In this document: one piece after another, positions 26,519 through 35,208 of the stretch
Numbering within the stretch: position 1 is the first letter of the stretch
How the letters are laid out: each line of letters opens with the position of its first letter
Assembly: GCF_002154695.1 (NCBI RefSeq)
Contig: NZ_MTAV01000135.1
Location: 1-64,000 of the forward strand
DNA length: 64,000 bases
Origin: Nostoc sp. T09
GTDB lineage: Bacteria; Cyanobacteriota; Cyanobacteriia; Cyanobacteriales; Nostocaceae
Direction: 5' to 3'
Program-made: the position numbers and the translations under genes
Notes under the pieces: model-generated
Database searches by the model: none
The model's input: the letters and a program-made list of their open reading frames with translations, nothing else
What the model was told of the DNA's origin: nothing

Positions 26519-27004
26519 TTTTTTGCTCCTTATTAACCTTACTGTTGTCCACTTTATTTGAGAAATTGCCAAAATTTGACAGATTTTGGTTCTCTGATAT
26601 TGATTGCCATATAAACCTCAGTCAGTACGTCAGGCTAAACGCAGGTCTGTTGTAGGAGAATGGGAGGAAGCGAACGCTGCGTTTAATTACGCTGATTCGC
26701 TGCTGATACTTCGCCTTCTACCTTAACTGTACAGCTACCACATCGCCAACCCAGCGATAATTTATTACCTTAACACCGCTATTTTAGAGTTCAATACTAT
26801 TGTGCAGCAAAGTTCTTCTTTAGTTGGCTCCGCAATGGACACTATTTGCCTTAGTCTTTGGGTAACATAACCTGCTTTGTTGATCGCATATACTCATTAG
26901 ATTTGCTCTTTAGCTAGTAGCTTAGGCATTGTTGAATTAGCAAACTGGCTTTTTGTTGTATGTTGGCACATAGCCTTGAAAGTTGTCTCGCAAGTTCCAG
27001 TCTT
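26519..27004. other. Divergent intergenic region ahead of cimA
   Basis: About 440-485 bases between the Ser/Thr-rich protein gene and cimA, depending on the cimA start. It must carry two divergent promoters. I see no ORF, strong hairpin or recognisable riboswitch; GGGAGGAAGCGAACGCTGCG (near 26660) resembles dispersed repeat sequence. Confidence 0.4.
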
Positions 27005-28699
27005 ATGACCACAAATCCCTCACCTCAACTTTGGCTCTATGACACTACGCTACGGGATGGTACTCAGCGCGAAGGACTATCAGTGTCTATAGAAGATAAG
27101 TTACGCATTGCCAAAAGACTCGATCAACTAGGAATTCCCTTCATTGAAGGTGGTTGGCCTGGCGCCAATCCGAAGGATGTACAATTTTTCTGGCAATTAC
27201 AGGAAGATCCGCTCAAACAAGCAGAAGTTGTAGCTTTTTGCTCAACACGCCGCCCTAACACCACTGCTGCATCTGAACCGATGCTCCAAGCCATTTTGGC
27301 GGCGGGGACACGCTGGGTAACAGTTTTTGGCAAGTCTTGGGATTTACACGTCACAACAGGTCTCAAAACGACTCTAGACGAGAATTTAGCCATGATCCGC
27401 GATACGATTGAGTCTCTTTGTGCCCAAGGGCGGCGCGTGATCTACGATGCAGAACATTGGTTTGATGGCTACAAGCAAAATCAGGATTATGCTTTACAGA
27501 CATTAGAGGCTGCGATCGCAGCTGGTGCTGAATGGCTAGTGCTCTGTGATACTAATGGCGGTACTTTACCCCATGAAGTTAGCCAAATTGTGCAAGCAGT
27601 CAACAATCATTTGTCATTGGTCATTTGTCAAGAACTAATGACTAATGACAAAGGACAAAGGACAATACCCCAAATTGGCATTCACACTCATAATGACTCC
27701 GATATGGCAGTTGCCAATGCCTTAGCTGCTGTCATGTCCGGGGCGAAGATGGTACAAGGTACAATCAACGGTTACGGTGAACGTTGTGGTAATGCTAACC
27801 TCTGTTCGTTAATTCCCAATTTACAATTGAAGTTGGGTTATAGCTGTATAGGTGAAGACGAGCTCGCGCAACTTACAGAAGCCAGCCACTTTGTCAGCGA
27901 AGTAGTAAACCTGGCTCCTGATGAACACGCACCCTTTGTCGGGAGGTCAGCATTTGCTCACAAAGGCGGTATTCATGTATCCGCAGTGGAACGCAATCCC
28001 CTGACTTACGAACATATTGAGCCAGAACAAGTAGGAAATCGTCGCCGCATTGTAATTTCTGAACAGTCTGGACTCAGCAATGTTTTAGCGAAAGCCCGGA
28101 CTTTTGGTATCGAATTAGATCAGCATCAACCAGAAGCACGGCAAATTCTGCAACGGATGAAAGACTTGGAGAGTGAAGGATATCAATTTGAAGCCGCCGA
28201 AGCCAGTTTTGCACTTTTGATGTACGAAGCTTTGGGAGAACGCCAGCAGTTTTTTGAAATTAAAGGTTTCCAAGTCCACTGCGATTTGATTGAAGGCAAA
28301 CAAACAAGCAGCGCTCTAGCGACAATTAAAGTAGCTGTCAACGGTCAGAATATTTTGGAGGCTGCGGAAGGTAATGGCCCTGTGGCGGCTTTGGATGCTG
28401 CTTTACGCAAGGCTTTGTTAAACTTTTACCCCCAAATAGCAGCTTTTGAGTTAACAGATTATAAAGTGCGTATTCTTAATGGACACACAGGTACAGCAGC
28501 CAAAACACGGGCACTGGTAGAATCAGGTAATGGCCATCAACGCTGGACCACCGTAGGAGTTTCGACAAATATTTTGGAGGCTTCCTATCAAGCTGTAGTA
28601 GAAGGATTGGAGTATGGTTTGTTGCTGCACTCGCAAACGGAACCCGTATTTATCTCTACCCAGAAGTCGAAAGCTGAAAACACAAGAATTTCTGAGTAA
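27005..28699 (+). CDS. cimA: Citramalate synthase
   Basis: About 564 residues. It condenses acetyl-CoA with pyruvate to (R)-citramalate, the entry to isoleucine synthesis without threonine deaminase. The N-terminal HMGL-like TIM barrel shows LYDTTLRDGTQREG (metal and substrate site) and GIHTHNDSDMAVANALAA; the later HKGGIHVSAVERNP and the C-terminal LeuA dimer domain (EAAEGNGPVAALDAAL) carry feedback control. A (R)-citramalate enzyme is favoured over isopropylmalate synthase by the EGGWPGANPKD segment. The start at 27005 is preferred to 26960 because the family begins near there. A repeat-derived insertion lies in frame at 27608-27665. Confidence 0.9.
   Translation: MTTNPSPQLWLYDTTLRDGTQREGLSVSIEDKLRIAKRLDQLGIPFIEGGWPGANPKDVQFFWQLQEDPLKQAEVVAFCSTRRPNTTAASEPMLQAILAAGTRWVTVFGKSWDLHVTTGLKTTLDENLAMIRDTIESLCAQGRRVIYDAEHWFDGYKQNQDYALQTLEAAIAAGAEWLVLCDTNGGTLPHEVSQIVQAVNNHLSLVICQELMTNDKGQRTIPQIGIHTHNDSDMAVANALAAVMSGAKMVQGTINGYGERCGNANLCSLIPNLQLKLGYSCIGEDELAQLTEASHFVSEVVNLAPDEHAPFVGRSAFAHKGGIHVSAVERNPLTYEHIEPEQVGNRRRIVISEQSGLSNVLAKARTFGIELDQHQPEARQILQRMKDLESEGYQFEAAEASFALLMYEALGERQQFFEIKGFQVHCDLIEGKQTSSALATIKVAVNGQNILEAAEGNGPVAALDAALRKALLNFYPQIAAFELTDYKVRILNGHTGTAAKTRALVESGNGHQRWTTVGVSTNILEASYQAVVEGLEYGLLLHSQTEPVFISTQKSKAENTRISE
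27608..27665. repeat. STRR-like repeat inside cimA
   Basis: TTGTCATTGGTCATTTGTCA followed by AAGAACTA and then TGACTAATGACAAAGGACAA, built from heptamer variants (GTCATTG, GTCATTT, TAATGAC, AAAGGAC) and partly self-complementary. It adds about 17-20 residues (HLSLVICQELMTNDKGQRT) to the TIM barrel just before QIGIHTHNDSD. Confidence 0.75.
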
Positions 28700-28878
28700 A
28701 AGTGTTAGCTGGTCGCCTGCATATCAATCATCCGCAGCCTAATTGCCATTCCCAGATAGAGCATCTTTGATCATTCCCACACCTTAAAAATCTGCTTGGT
28801 AATCTGGGGAATACCAAGAAAATTCTACCGCTAGCCACAGTCTGACATCCCAATCACTAATCTGTGCTAGCACTGCTT

Positions 28879-29112
28879 TTACGCGAAACTATCCCAGGCT
28901 TGAGCAACCAATTTGCTGAGCCAGCGCCGTTGCTGTTTATCGAGCATGGGATCGTCGGCTAGCACTTGCGCGGTTAGCTCTTCCAAAGATTGACCCTGCG
29001 ATCGCACAATTTTAATAACTCCGGCGATCGCAGATGCAACTAGTTCTTCATCAACAGGTCTTTGTTGCAGGGCAACAATGTCTTGGGGGCTGTCTGGGAT
29101 GGGATAATTCAT
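28879..29112 (-). CDS. Conserved-type small protein of unknown function
   Basis: 77-residue soluble protein, predicted largely helical. It starts MNYPIPDSPQDIVALQQR and ends with RRWLSKLVAQAWDSFA. The even codon use and the divergent position next to the lycopene cyclase gene, 160 bases away, suggest it is real. I recognise no domain. The 180 bases between cimA and this gene show nothing else. Confidence 0.65.
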   Translation of the reverse strand: MNYPIPDSPQDIVALQQRPVDEELVASAIAGVIKIVRSQGQSLEELTAQVLADDPMLDKQQRRWLSKLVAQAWDSFA

Positions 29113-29272
29113 GGCGTGGGTTTACAGAAATTCAGAATGAACAATATGTTTGACAAATTATTAAAATTTCTTTACCAAATCTTTATGCAACTGATAGGGC
29201 GGAGTTTAGCGTATTTCATACCTTCTTGAAATCTGTCTTAGTGAGTAGATTTAGCGGAGACGTCAGAAACCA

Positions 29273-31414
29273 ATGAAAGAAATACTTTATTTAGAAATTC
29301 CGACTCCAAATACGGCTGCTGTATGCGGTTGGCTGCAAGAAGAATTTCAACCGGGAACTGGTGAAAAAATAATCACTCCAGACGGATTTCGCCTCAGAGT
29401 AACTGCTGAAACTACAACTGCTGGGATGGCTATTTCCGAAAATTTACCGAGGGAACTTTCAATATTTGTCTGGTCGGTGCAGCGAACTACTTATTTAAAA
29501 GTGTTCCGTTGGGCAGATAAACCCTTTCCCCAAGAAGGGCAAATCATACACCGCCTGATTGCTGACATCAGAAGCCGCTTTCCTCTTAACTACCCTGAAC
29601 CCCCAGCAATTGATTTATCCCAACAATCGATTTTTGAAGCCCTAGCACCCTATTACCCCCTTACAGTCAAATATTTTCAGAAAATGCCCAATGGGGAATA
29701 CGACTTAAAACGAGCCTATTGGTGGGAGCAACGATGGCGTGAAGGTGTACGCAATCCGCAGCAGCCCCGTCAGGTGGTGTTCTCAAATAGCAGGGGCGCA
29801 GGGGCACAGGGAAGCAGGGGAGATAAGAAAGTAGTGTCTTCCTCATCTCTCTCATCCCCTACCTACGACATCATCTACATTGGCGGCGCGTTAGGTGCCA
29901 TTCATGCAGCTGTTATGGCGAAATTGGGATATAAAGTCCTACTAGTGGAACGAATGCCCTTTGGGCGGATGAACCGGGAATGGAATATTTCTCGTGATGA
30001 ACTCCAAAGCTTAGTTAATTTAGGTTTGGTGACTAATAGCGAACTAGAAACTGTGATTGCGCGCGAGTATAAAGACGGGTTTAATAAATTTTTTGATGGT
30101 AATAATCCAGCTAAATTGCGATCGCCTGTTTTGCATACTCCTACAGTTTTAAATATCGCTCTCGACTCTGATAAATGGCTGCAAATGTGCGGTCAAAAGA
30201 TGCGCGCCGCAGGTGGTGAAATTTGGGATGAAACAGAGTTTTTGCGTGCAGATATTGACCAATCTCAAGTTTTAATTACTGTCAAGCATTTACCTAGTCA
30301 ACAAGAAAAGCAAGTAAGCGGACGACTGCTAGTAGATGCGATGGGTACAGCCTCCCCAATTGCTTGGCAATTAAATGGTGGTCGGGCTTTTGATAGCGTA
30401 TGTCCTACAGTGGGGGCAGTAATTGACAAGGGATTTGAAGCCCAAGTCTGGGATTCGCAGTATGGAGACGTTCTCTACAGCCACGGGGATATTTCTCGTG
30501 GGAGACAATTAATTTGGGAATTGTTTCCCGGAATCGAAGAAGAATTAACAATTTATTTGTTTCATTACCACGAAGTCCATCCGCAAAATCCTGGTTCCTT
30601 GTTAGAGATGTACGAGGACTTTTTCACGATTTTGCCAGAGTATCGGCGGTGCGATGTAGATAAACTGGTATGGAAAAAACCGACCTTCGGCTATATACCA
30701 GGGCATTTTAGTGTAGGAAGTAGCGATCGCACAGTTGCTTTTGACCGCTTAATTGCGATTGGTGACGCCGCATCACTCCAGTCTCCCCTTGTCTTTACTG
30801 GCTTTGGTTCCCTAGTACGCAACTTAGAACGCCTAACAAAACTTTTGGATACCGCCCTTAAGCATAACCTGTTGAGTTTCCGCCACTTAAACCGAATTCG
30901 TGCCTACCAAAGTAACGTTTCTGTGACTTGGCTATTTTCTAAAGGCATGATGGTGCCAACAGGTAAATTTTTGCCACCCCAAAGAATCAACTCTATGCTC
31001 AATACCTTCTTTGGGCTATTGGCAGATGAACCCCCAGAGGTAGCAGATAATTTCATTAAGGATCGGTGCGATTGGTTAACCTTTAACCGCCTAGCAATCA
31101 AAGCAGCAGGTAAAAACCCTGCCCTGCTATTGTGGATTTGGGAACTTGCCGGACCGAGGGATTTAGTAAGATGGCTTGGCAATTATTTTAACTTTAGTCG
31201 TCATGCCCTCGTCAGTGCTGTGCTAAGTGGTTGGTTTCCCCGGTTTCTCAATCAAATAAGTCCTTGGCTGGAACCCCGCAATCCGTCACTGTGGTTGCAA
31301 CTATTAGCTATTAACTACGCTATCACCGCAGGTAAACCGCGATCGCCAAATCAGCTAGTAAAAGTCAACAAAGAAGACACAATTCAAAAATCAGAAGCGA
31401 GAATTCTCAATTAG
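29273..31414 (+). CDS. CruA/CruP-type lycopene cyclase family flavoprotein
   Basis: 713 residues. The FAD-binding domain begins near residue 200 with YDIIYIGGALGAIHAA (GxGxxG-like) and VLLVERMPFGRMNREWNIS, motifs shared by CruA and CruP; later LIAIGDAASLQSPLVFTGFG contacts FAD. CruA cyclises lycopene to gamma- and beta-carotene; CruP is a paralogue of debated function. I cannot decide between them by eye. The first 165 residues form an extra N-terminal domain. Between the two (about residues 172-196) lies a Gly/Ser/Lys-rich stretch translated from a dispersed G-rich repeat. The protein lacks membrane helices, as expected for these peripheral enzymes. Confidence 0.85.
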   Translation: MKEILYLEIPTPNTAAVCGWLQEEFQPGTGEKIITPDGFRLRVTAETTTAGMAISENLPRELSIFVWSVQRTTYLKVFRWADKPFPQEGQIIHRLIADIRSRFPLNYPEPPAIDLSQQSIFEALAPYYPLTVKYFQKMPNGEYDLKRAYWWEQRWREGVRNPQQPRQVVFSNSRGAGAQGSRGDKKVVSSSSLSSPTYDIIYIGGALGAIHAAVMAKLGYKVLLVERMPFGRMNREWNISRDELQSLVNLGLVTNSELETVIAREYKDGFNKFFDGNNPAKLRSPVLHTPTVLNIALDSDKWLQMCGQKMRAAGGEIWDETEFLRADIDQSQVLITVKHLPSQQEKQVSGRLLVDAMGTASPIAWQLNGGRAFDSVCPTVGAVIDKGFEAQVWDSQYGDVLYSHGDISRGRQLIWELFPGIEEELTIYLFHYHEVHPQNPGSLLEMYEDFFTILPEYRRCDVDKLVWKKPTFGYIPGHFSVGSSDRTVAFDRLIAIGDAASLQSPLVFTGFGSLVRNLERLTKLLDTALKHNLLSFRHLNRIRAYQSNVSVTWLFSKGMMVPTGKFLPPQRINSMLNTFFGLLADEPPEVADNFIKDRCDWLTFNRLAIKAAGKNPALLLWIWELAGPRDLVRWLGNYFNFSRHALVSAVLSGWFPRFLNQISPWLEPRNPSLWLQLLAINYAITAGKPRSPNQLVKVNKEDTIQKSEARILN
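29789..29861. repeat. G-rich dispersed repeat inside the lycopene cyclase gene
   Basis: Tandem GGGGCGCA, GGGGCACA, GGGAAGCA and GGGGAGATAAG units followed by a pyrimidine-rich arm (CTTCCTCATCTCTCTCATCC). Such sequence is normally intergenic. Here it is in frame and encodes NSRGAGAQGSRGDKK then SSSSLSSPT just before the FAD-binding fold. Confidence 0.75.
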
Positions 31415-31463
31415 TCATTGGTCATTGGTCATTGGTCATTGGACTCTTGACCCTTGACCCTTG
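31415..31463. repeat. STRR array TCATTGG x4 and ACCCTTG-type x3
   Basis: Four perfect TCATTGG heptamers directly after the lycopene cyclase stop codon, then ACTCTTG, ACCCTTG and ACCCTTG. It fills the gap between two convergent genes. Following sequence (CCCGCGCAGTGCACTGGCTCCCC) resembles the tail repeated near 45455-45490. Confidence 0.9.
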
Positions 31464-31516
31464 AACGCCAGTTGCTACCCTACGGGAAACCCGCGCAGTG
31501 CACTGGCTCCCCTTGA

Positions 31517-33115
31517 CTACTGATTTTTCTGACGAAAATTTGGTAACTCCACAGATGCCAAAGACTTGCGCCCCTTGGGTGGACGTTTGGGATAAATTAC
31601 TGGTGAGGGTGATTTATTGTCGGTATTAGAGTCATCAGATGAATCTTGACCTACATCTGCCAAAGGCAAATCAACCTGACTCAATTGAGAAATTTCTGAC
31701 CAATAGTCTTCATTTTCTACTGTTACAGTTGTTTGAGCGATCGGTGAAGTTGGGGACGCTGATGATTTGTTAGCTGATGAAGCGTTATTTACTACCCAAC
31801 TGATAGAGGAATTGATTTCGTTTGCATACTGCGTTTCCGTTACAGCGTTTGGTTCTTCATCATCTACAACAGTTGTTGCCGAAGTTTCCCAAATAGATAC
31901 ATCATCATCAGCTTGATTGCTATCTACATCTGGCTCAATAGCGGATAGTGAAGATATAGATGCTGGCTGAGAGGCGAAAAACATTTGGATGAGGTTATCG
32001 ATTTGCTCATCAATGTTTGATGACCCTAAAGCTGAAACTACTTCAGCCTGAGTAGGAGAATCGTCAATGATCTGGGATGACTCTAAAAGTGGAACGGCTT
32101 CTGGTAAAGTATCTGGTTGTGCTGGGGTTGACTTGTCTTCCCGGCCTGGCCAATCCCAAGGCGAGGATGGAGTAGTAGGAGGTTCAGTTTTATGATGTGA
32201 GGGTTGTGCTGAAGATTCCTTCCGGGAAGTATCTAAATTATCAGTTAAAGATTCTGGTTCTGCTGACCAAGGTTTAATTGGCTGTGCATTAGGAAACAAA
32301 GACCGAGCTTTTTTTGAGAATCTTGATTGCTTAGTATTTTTATCGCGGGGATGACTTGCAGTATCTTCTAAGGAATCGTCACCAGGGACAGGTGTCTCCA
32401 AACACTTTTCCAGAGCCGCTTTAAATTGTAGTGTCTGGCGTTGTTGCCGCATTAGCCTAGTACGCAACTCTCGACAGGAAGTTTCTGACTGCAATAGCTG
32501 TTGAGACTGTTCACCATAGTTAGTTTGCAGTAGCGAACATTCCCTCTCTAATTGGGCAAGGCGTTGTTGGCTAATTTGTAACTGTGCTTTATAAGTTTCA
32601 ATGAAAATTTCTTGACGCTGAACGTTTTGTACAGCAGTTTCTAATTGTTGGAATAAAGATTTTATTTGTTCTTGAGCTGCGGCCAGTTCCTGAGTTTGTT
32701 GGTTGAGCATTGACTCGGTGACGCTAGCGCGTTTTTTCTGCCACTGCACAGCCTTTTCTGAGCCAGCTAAGTCATCTTTGAGTTTTTCTACCTGTTCATA
32801 CAAGCCATTGTTAGCTGAACGCAATTCTTCATTCAATGTCAGCAGTTTCTGAAATTCAGAATCTATCAAGGCTTGCTTTTTAATATCAGGTTCAGCAACC
32901 CAGTCCTGCTTAGTTGCATCTATTGGGATATCTGGAACTTGAGTTTCACGCTGTTCGTCTTTTGCTGGCTGAAGAAGTGGCAATTTTTGAATTGCCATAT
33001 TGTCATGAGGCACAACAGCATAAAACGGACAATTCGCCTGCTCTTGTTGTGGCGAATTAGCAGAATTTAAGGATTCACTAAAAGCCCCATTGTTTGAGGG
33101 TTCAGCTTCATTCAT
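31517..33115 (-). CDS. Coiled-coil protein of unknown function
   Basis: 532 residues from the ATG at 33115. Residues about 85-245 form a long coiled coil rich in Gln, Leu and Glu (FQKLLTLNEELRSANNGLYE, EQVEKLKDDLAGSEKAVQ, then LAQLERECSLL). The N-terminal 80 and C-terminal 280 residues are acidic, Ser/Pro-rich and probably disordered, with a basic end (PKRPPKGRKSLASVELPNFR). No membrane segment or enzymatic motif. Such layouts occur in cytoskeletal or scaffold proteins of filamentous cyanobacteria, but nothing here proves that role. Confidence 0.75.
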   Translation of the reverse strand: MNEAEPSNNGAFSESLNSANSPQQEQANCPFYAVVPHDNMAIQKLPLLQPAKDEQRETQVPDIPIDATKQDWVAEPDIKKQALIDSEFQKLLTLNEELRSANNGLYEQVEKLKDDLAGSEKAVQWQKKRASVTESMLNQQTQELAAAQEQIKSLFQQLETAVQNVQRQEIFIETYKAQLQISQQRLAQLERECSLLQTNYGEQSQQLLQSETSCRELRTRLMRQQRQTLQFKAALEKCLETPVPGDDSLEDTASHPRDKNTKQSRFSKKARSLFPNAQPIKPWSAEPESLTDNLDTSRKESSAQPSHHKTEPPTTPSSPWDWPGREDKSTPAQPDTLPEAVPLLESSQIIDDSPTQAEVVSALGSSNIDEQIDNLIQMFFASQPASISSLSAIEPDVDSNQADDDVSIWETSATTVVDDEEPNAVTETQYANEINSSISWVVNNASSANKSSASPTSPIAQTTVTVENEDYWSEISQLSQVDLPLADVGQDSSDDSNTDNKSPSPVIYPKRPPKGRKSLASVELPNFRQKNQ

Positions 33116-33118
33116 CAC

Positions 33119-33477
33119 TCTTGACCCACCTGCTTAAAATTGTTCAGCAGTGCTGGCATTAGCATTGCTTATCGATTGTGTCCGAATCGGCATTGACGCG
33201 AGTAGCTGGGGGAAACCTGAGAAGTCCCTGGCTGTAGCCGTGGGGAGAGTTACTCTAGAAGCCAAGTGTAGCTGCTCCTCCAGCATGAGTAATTAATCAT
33301 TGATTTCAGTGTTCCCCATTTTGCATCTAGAACTGATGACGTTATAACATTACAAGGTTCTTCCCCGCCAACATGAGGATGACGGGAAAACCAGTTCAGA
33401 TGCTGATTACAGGTGCGATCCTGCTTGATTTTAATCAATAGTTATTAAGTAATAACTGACTTGCACGAAGTCATGCA
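33119..33477. other. Possible structured non-coding region
   Basis: 359 bases with no convincing gene. One part (33185-33262) is rich in short complementary segments (GGCTGTAGCC hairpin near 33228). A second (33357-33393) can fold as an imperfect stem of GGTTCTTCCCCGCC with GACGGGAAAACC. It may be an RNA leader or repeat remnant; no known RNA family is recognised. Confidence 0.4.
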
Positions 33478-33580
33478 CTAGGGAAGTTTTAGCACTGTAT
33501 CTAATTTAGCAAACAGCCTGCCCTCAGCTGCAAATAATCTGAGAAATCGGGAAAGCGGTGCAGGAAGGTGAGAATTTGAG

Positions 33581-33694
33581 TTGTTAGGGCAGCCAATGAG
33601 GAGCGAATCCGTCAAGGGGAAGCTTCTCTGGCTTAATTTGTTAGGGCAGCCAATGAGGAGCGAATCCGTCAAGGGGAAGCTTCTCTGGCTTAAT
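33581..33694. repeat. 57-bp perfect tandem duplication over a gene's 3' end
   Basis: Two identical 57-bp copies (33581-33637 and 33638-33694). The right copy encodes the last 17 codons and stop of the beta-propeller gene; the left copy lies outside the gene and repeats the same codons and stop. Confidence 0.95.
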
Positions 33695-35137
33695 TTCAAC
33701 AGTAGTAGTATCAGCGATGGGCATTAGAGGCATTAACCATAGGCTACTAGTAGCGATCGCTTCTCCATCATCAGTTTTTAAAGGACTGTTAGATACTGGT
33801 GCAGTAGGTGGCTGGGCTACTACTTGGTCAAATAATAAGCCTAAACCATCTGGCGACAGACTCATTTGCACATTTCGCTGCGCGATGGGCAGTACCAACA
33901 GTGGTTTCTGTTGTGCCGTTTTCAGATCGATTGCTACTAAATAAGGCTGTTCTATGTATTGTTCTTTAGATACTAACTGTGTTAGCAAGCAATAAAGGGT
34001 GGGAGAGGACGGATCAAATTGGCAATTGAGAATTTCGCCTGTTGTTTTTAACAAGGGTTTTTGAATCCCTTGGTTAGTCACTAAAAATAAATCTCGCGTG
34101 TAATCTGTATTAAACTTGACCATTGCTGCTTGCGAGCCATCTTTAGAGAAAGCTTGAACTAACCCAAACTGCGGTAAAAAGTCTAAGGGTTTACTAGCAT
34201 CCCCCACAAGAGGTAGAATTGCGGCTCCCTGTCCTTGGGCAACTGCCACAGCTTTACTATCAGGTGTAATCATAAAATCTCCCCCAGGTTGACTTTTTAG
34301 GGGTTTAGCAGTGGGTTTTTCTCCAGATGTATCGCTAACTGTTGACATCACCCACAGCCCAAACTCGCCGGGATTAGATTTGTTTCCTCGCTGGATGACA
34401 ATTGTTTGCCCATCTGGCGATAAGTCAAATTTGAGGTTTTGGTAGTCTTTACTGTCTAAAATTAGGTCAACTCTACCTGGGGCTTGTGCTTGTTCACTAG
34501 CTTGGCTAGCAATACCTGTTGTGACTGTGTATAGCTGACCCGAAAGTAAGTCTTGGTTTTTACTAGTGCGAGCCGAAAATAAAATTTTCTCCCCATCTGG
34601 AAATGGCTCAAAGTCCATAACAATCAAATCTTTGGGGGTAAGTACCTTTTTTTGCTCTTGGGTCAAGTTGTAGAGAATTAACTGCCCCTGTTCTTCTGGA
34701 TTAACTCCTATATAAAGAATGGCGCGATCGCGCGTGCGAAAGTTACCTGTAAAAGCCTGAACTCCCCTGTTTTTGCCTTCTTTCCGGGCAAATTGGTCTT
34801 TCGCTCCCTGCAACTGGACTTTATAATTCGTGCCGTAGGGTGCGGGTGTCAAAAGTGTATAAACCATCCGCCGCCCTGCCCAACTTACTTTCCCGGCTAG
34901 AGGCGGCTCAATTTTCAAGTTATCCTCTACACTTTTCGTGTCCATTGGGCGGCTAAAGGTCAGAGTGAAGGATACATCTTCTGAGCCAATTTGCTGGTTC
35001 TGCCAGGTGAAGTTGCGTACCCTTGGCTTTACTGCATCACCTTGCCAGATCACCAACCCAATCAGCAAACTCAGCAACAGCATCAATGCGATCGCCACGC
35101 GATCGAGTGGTTGGATAAATGCTTTAGATTTAGTCAT
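33641..35137 (-). CDS. Membrane-anchored Ig-like / beta-propeller protein
   Basis: 498 residues. One N-terminal helix (about 14-32, VAIALMLLLSLLIGLVIW) anchors the protein with its bulk outside the cytoplasm. Residues about 38-135 look like a bacterial Ig-like (Big_5/SbsA) domain (VSFTLTFSRPMDTKSV, VYTLLTPAPYGTNYKVQL). Residues about 140-490 hold TolB-like beta-propeller blades (FDLSPDGQTIVIQR, FMITPDSKAVAVAQ, MSLSPDGLGLLFDQV). No catalytic site is visible; a cell-envelope binding or assembly role is likely. The stop is embedded in a 57-bp tandem duplication. Short heptamer repeats lie just upstream of the start. Confidence 0.82.
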   Translation of the reverse strand: MTKSKAFIQPLDRVAIALMLLLSLLIGLVIWQGDAVKPRVRNFTWQNQQIGSEDVSFTLTFSRPMDTKSVEDNLKIEPPLAGKVSWAGRRMVYTLLTPAPYGTNYKVQLQGAKDQFARKEGKNRGVQAFTGNFRTRDRAILYIGVNPEEQGQLILYNLTQEQKKVLTPKDLIVMDFEPFPDGEKILFSARTSKNQDLLSGQLYTVTTGIASQASEQAQAPGRVDLILDSKDYQNLKFDLSPDGQTIVIQRGNKSNPGEFGLWVMSTVSDTSGEKPTAKPLKSQPGGDFMITPDSKAVAVAQGQGAAILPLVGDASKPLDFLPQFGLVQAFSKDGSQAAMVKFNTDYTRDLFLVTNQGIQKPLLKTTGEILNCQFDPSSPTLYCLLTQLVSKEQYIEQPYLVAIDLKTAQQKPLLVLPIAQRNVQMSLSPDGLGLLFDQVVAQPPTAPVSNSPLKTDDGEAIATSSLWLMPLMPIADTTTVEIKPEKLPLDGFAPHWLP

Positions 35138-35148
35138 TACAGGTGTCC

Positions 35149-35208
35149 GTTGTTAGTTGTCAGTTGTCATTGGTCAGTGGTAAATACTAATGACTAATGA
35201 CCAATGAC
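35149..35208. repeat. STRR array between two genes
   Basis: Heptamers GTTGTTA, GTTGTCA, GTTGTCA, TTGGTCA, GTGGTAA, then TAATGAC, TAATGAC and CAATGAC. It fills the gap between the beta-propeller gene and the DUF1980 gene and reaches the latter's stop codon. Confidence 0.85.

Noticed and set aside
33478-33699. A 73-codon ORF with repeated LSQRSFPLTDSLLIGCPN
   Set aside because: It is only the out-of-frame minus-strand reading across the 57-bp tandem duplication and overlaps the end of the beta-propeller gene.
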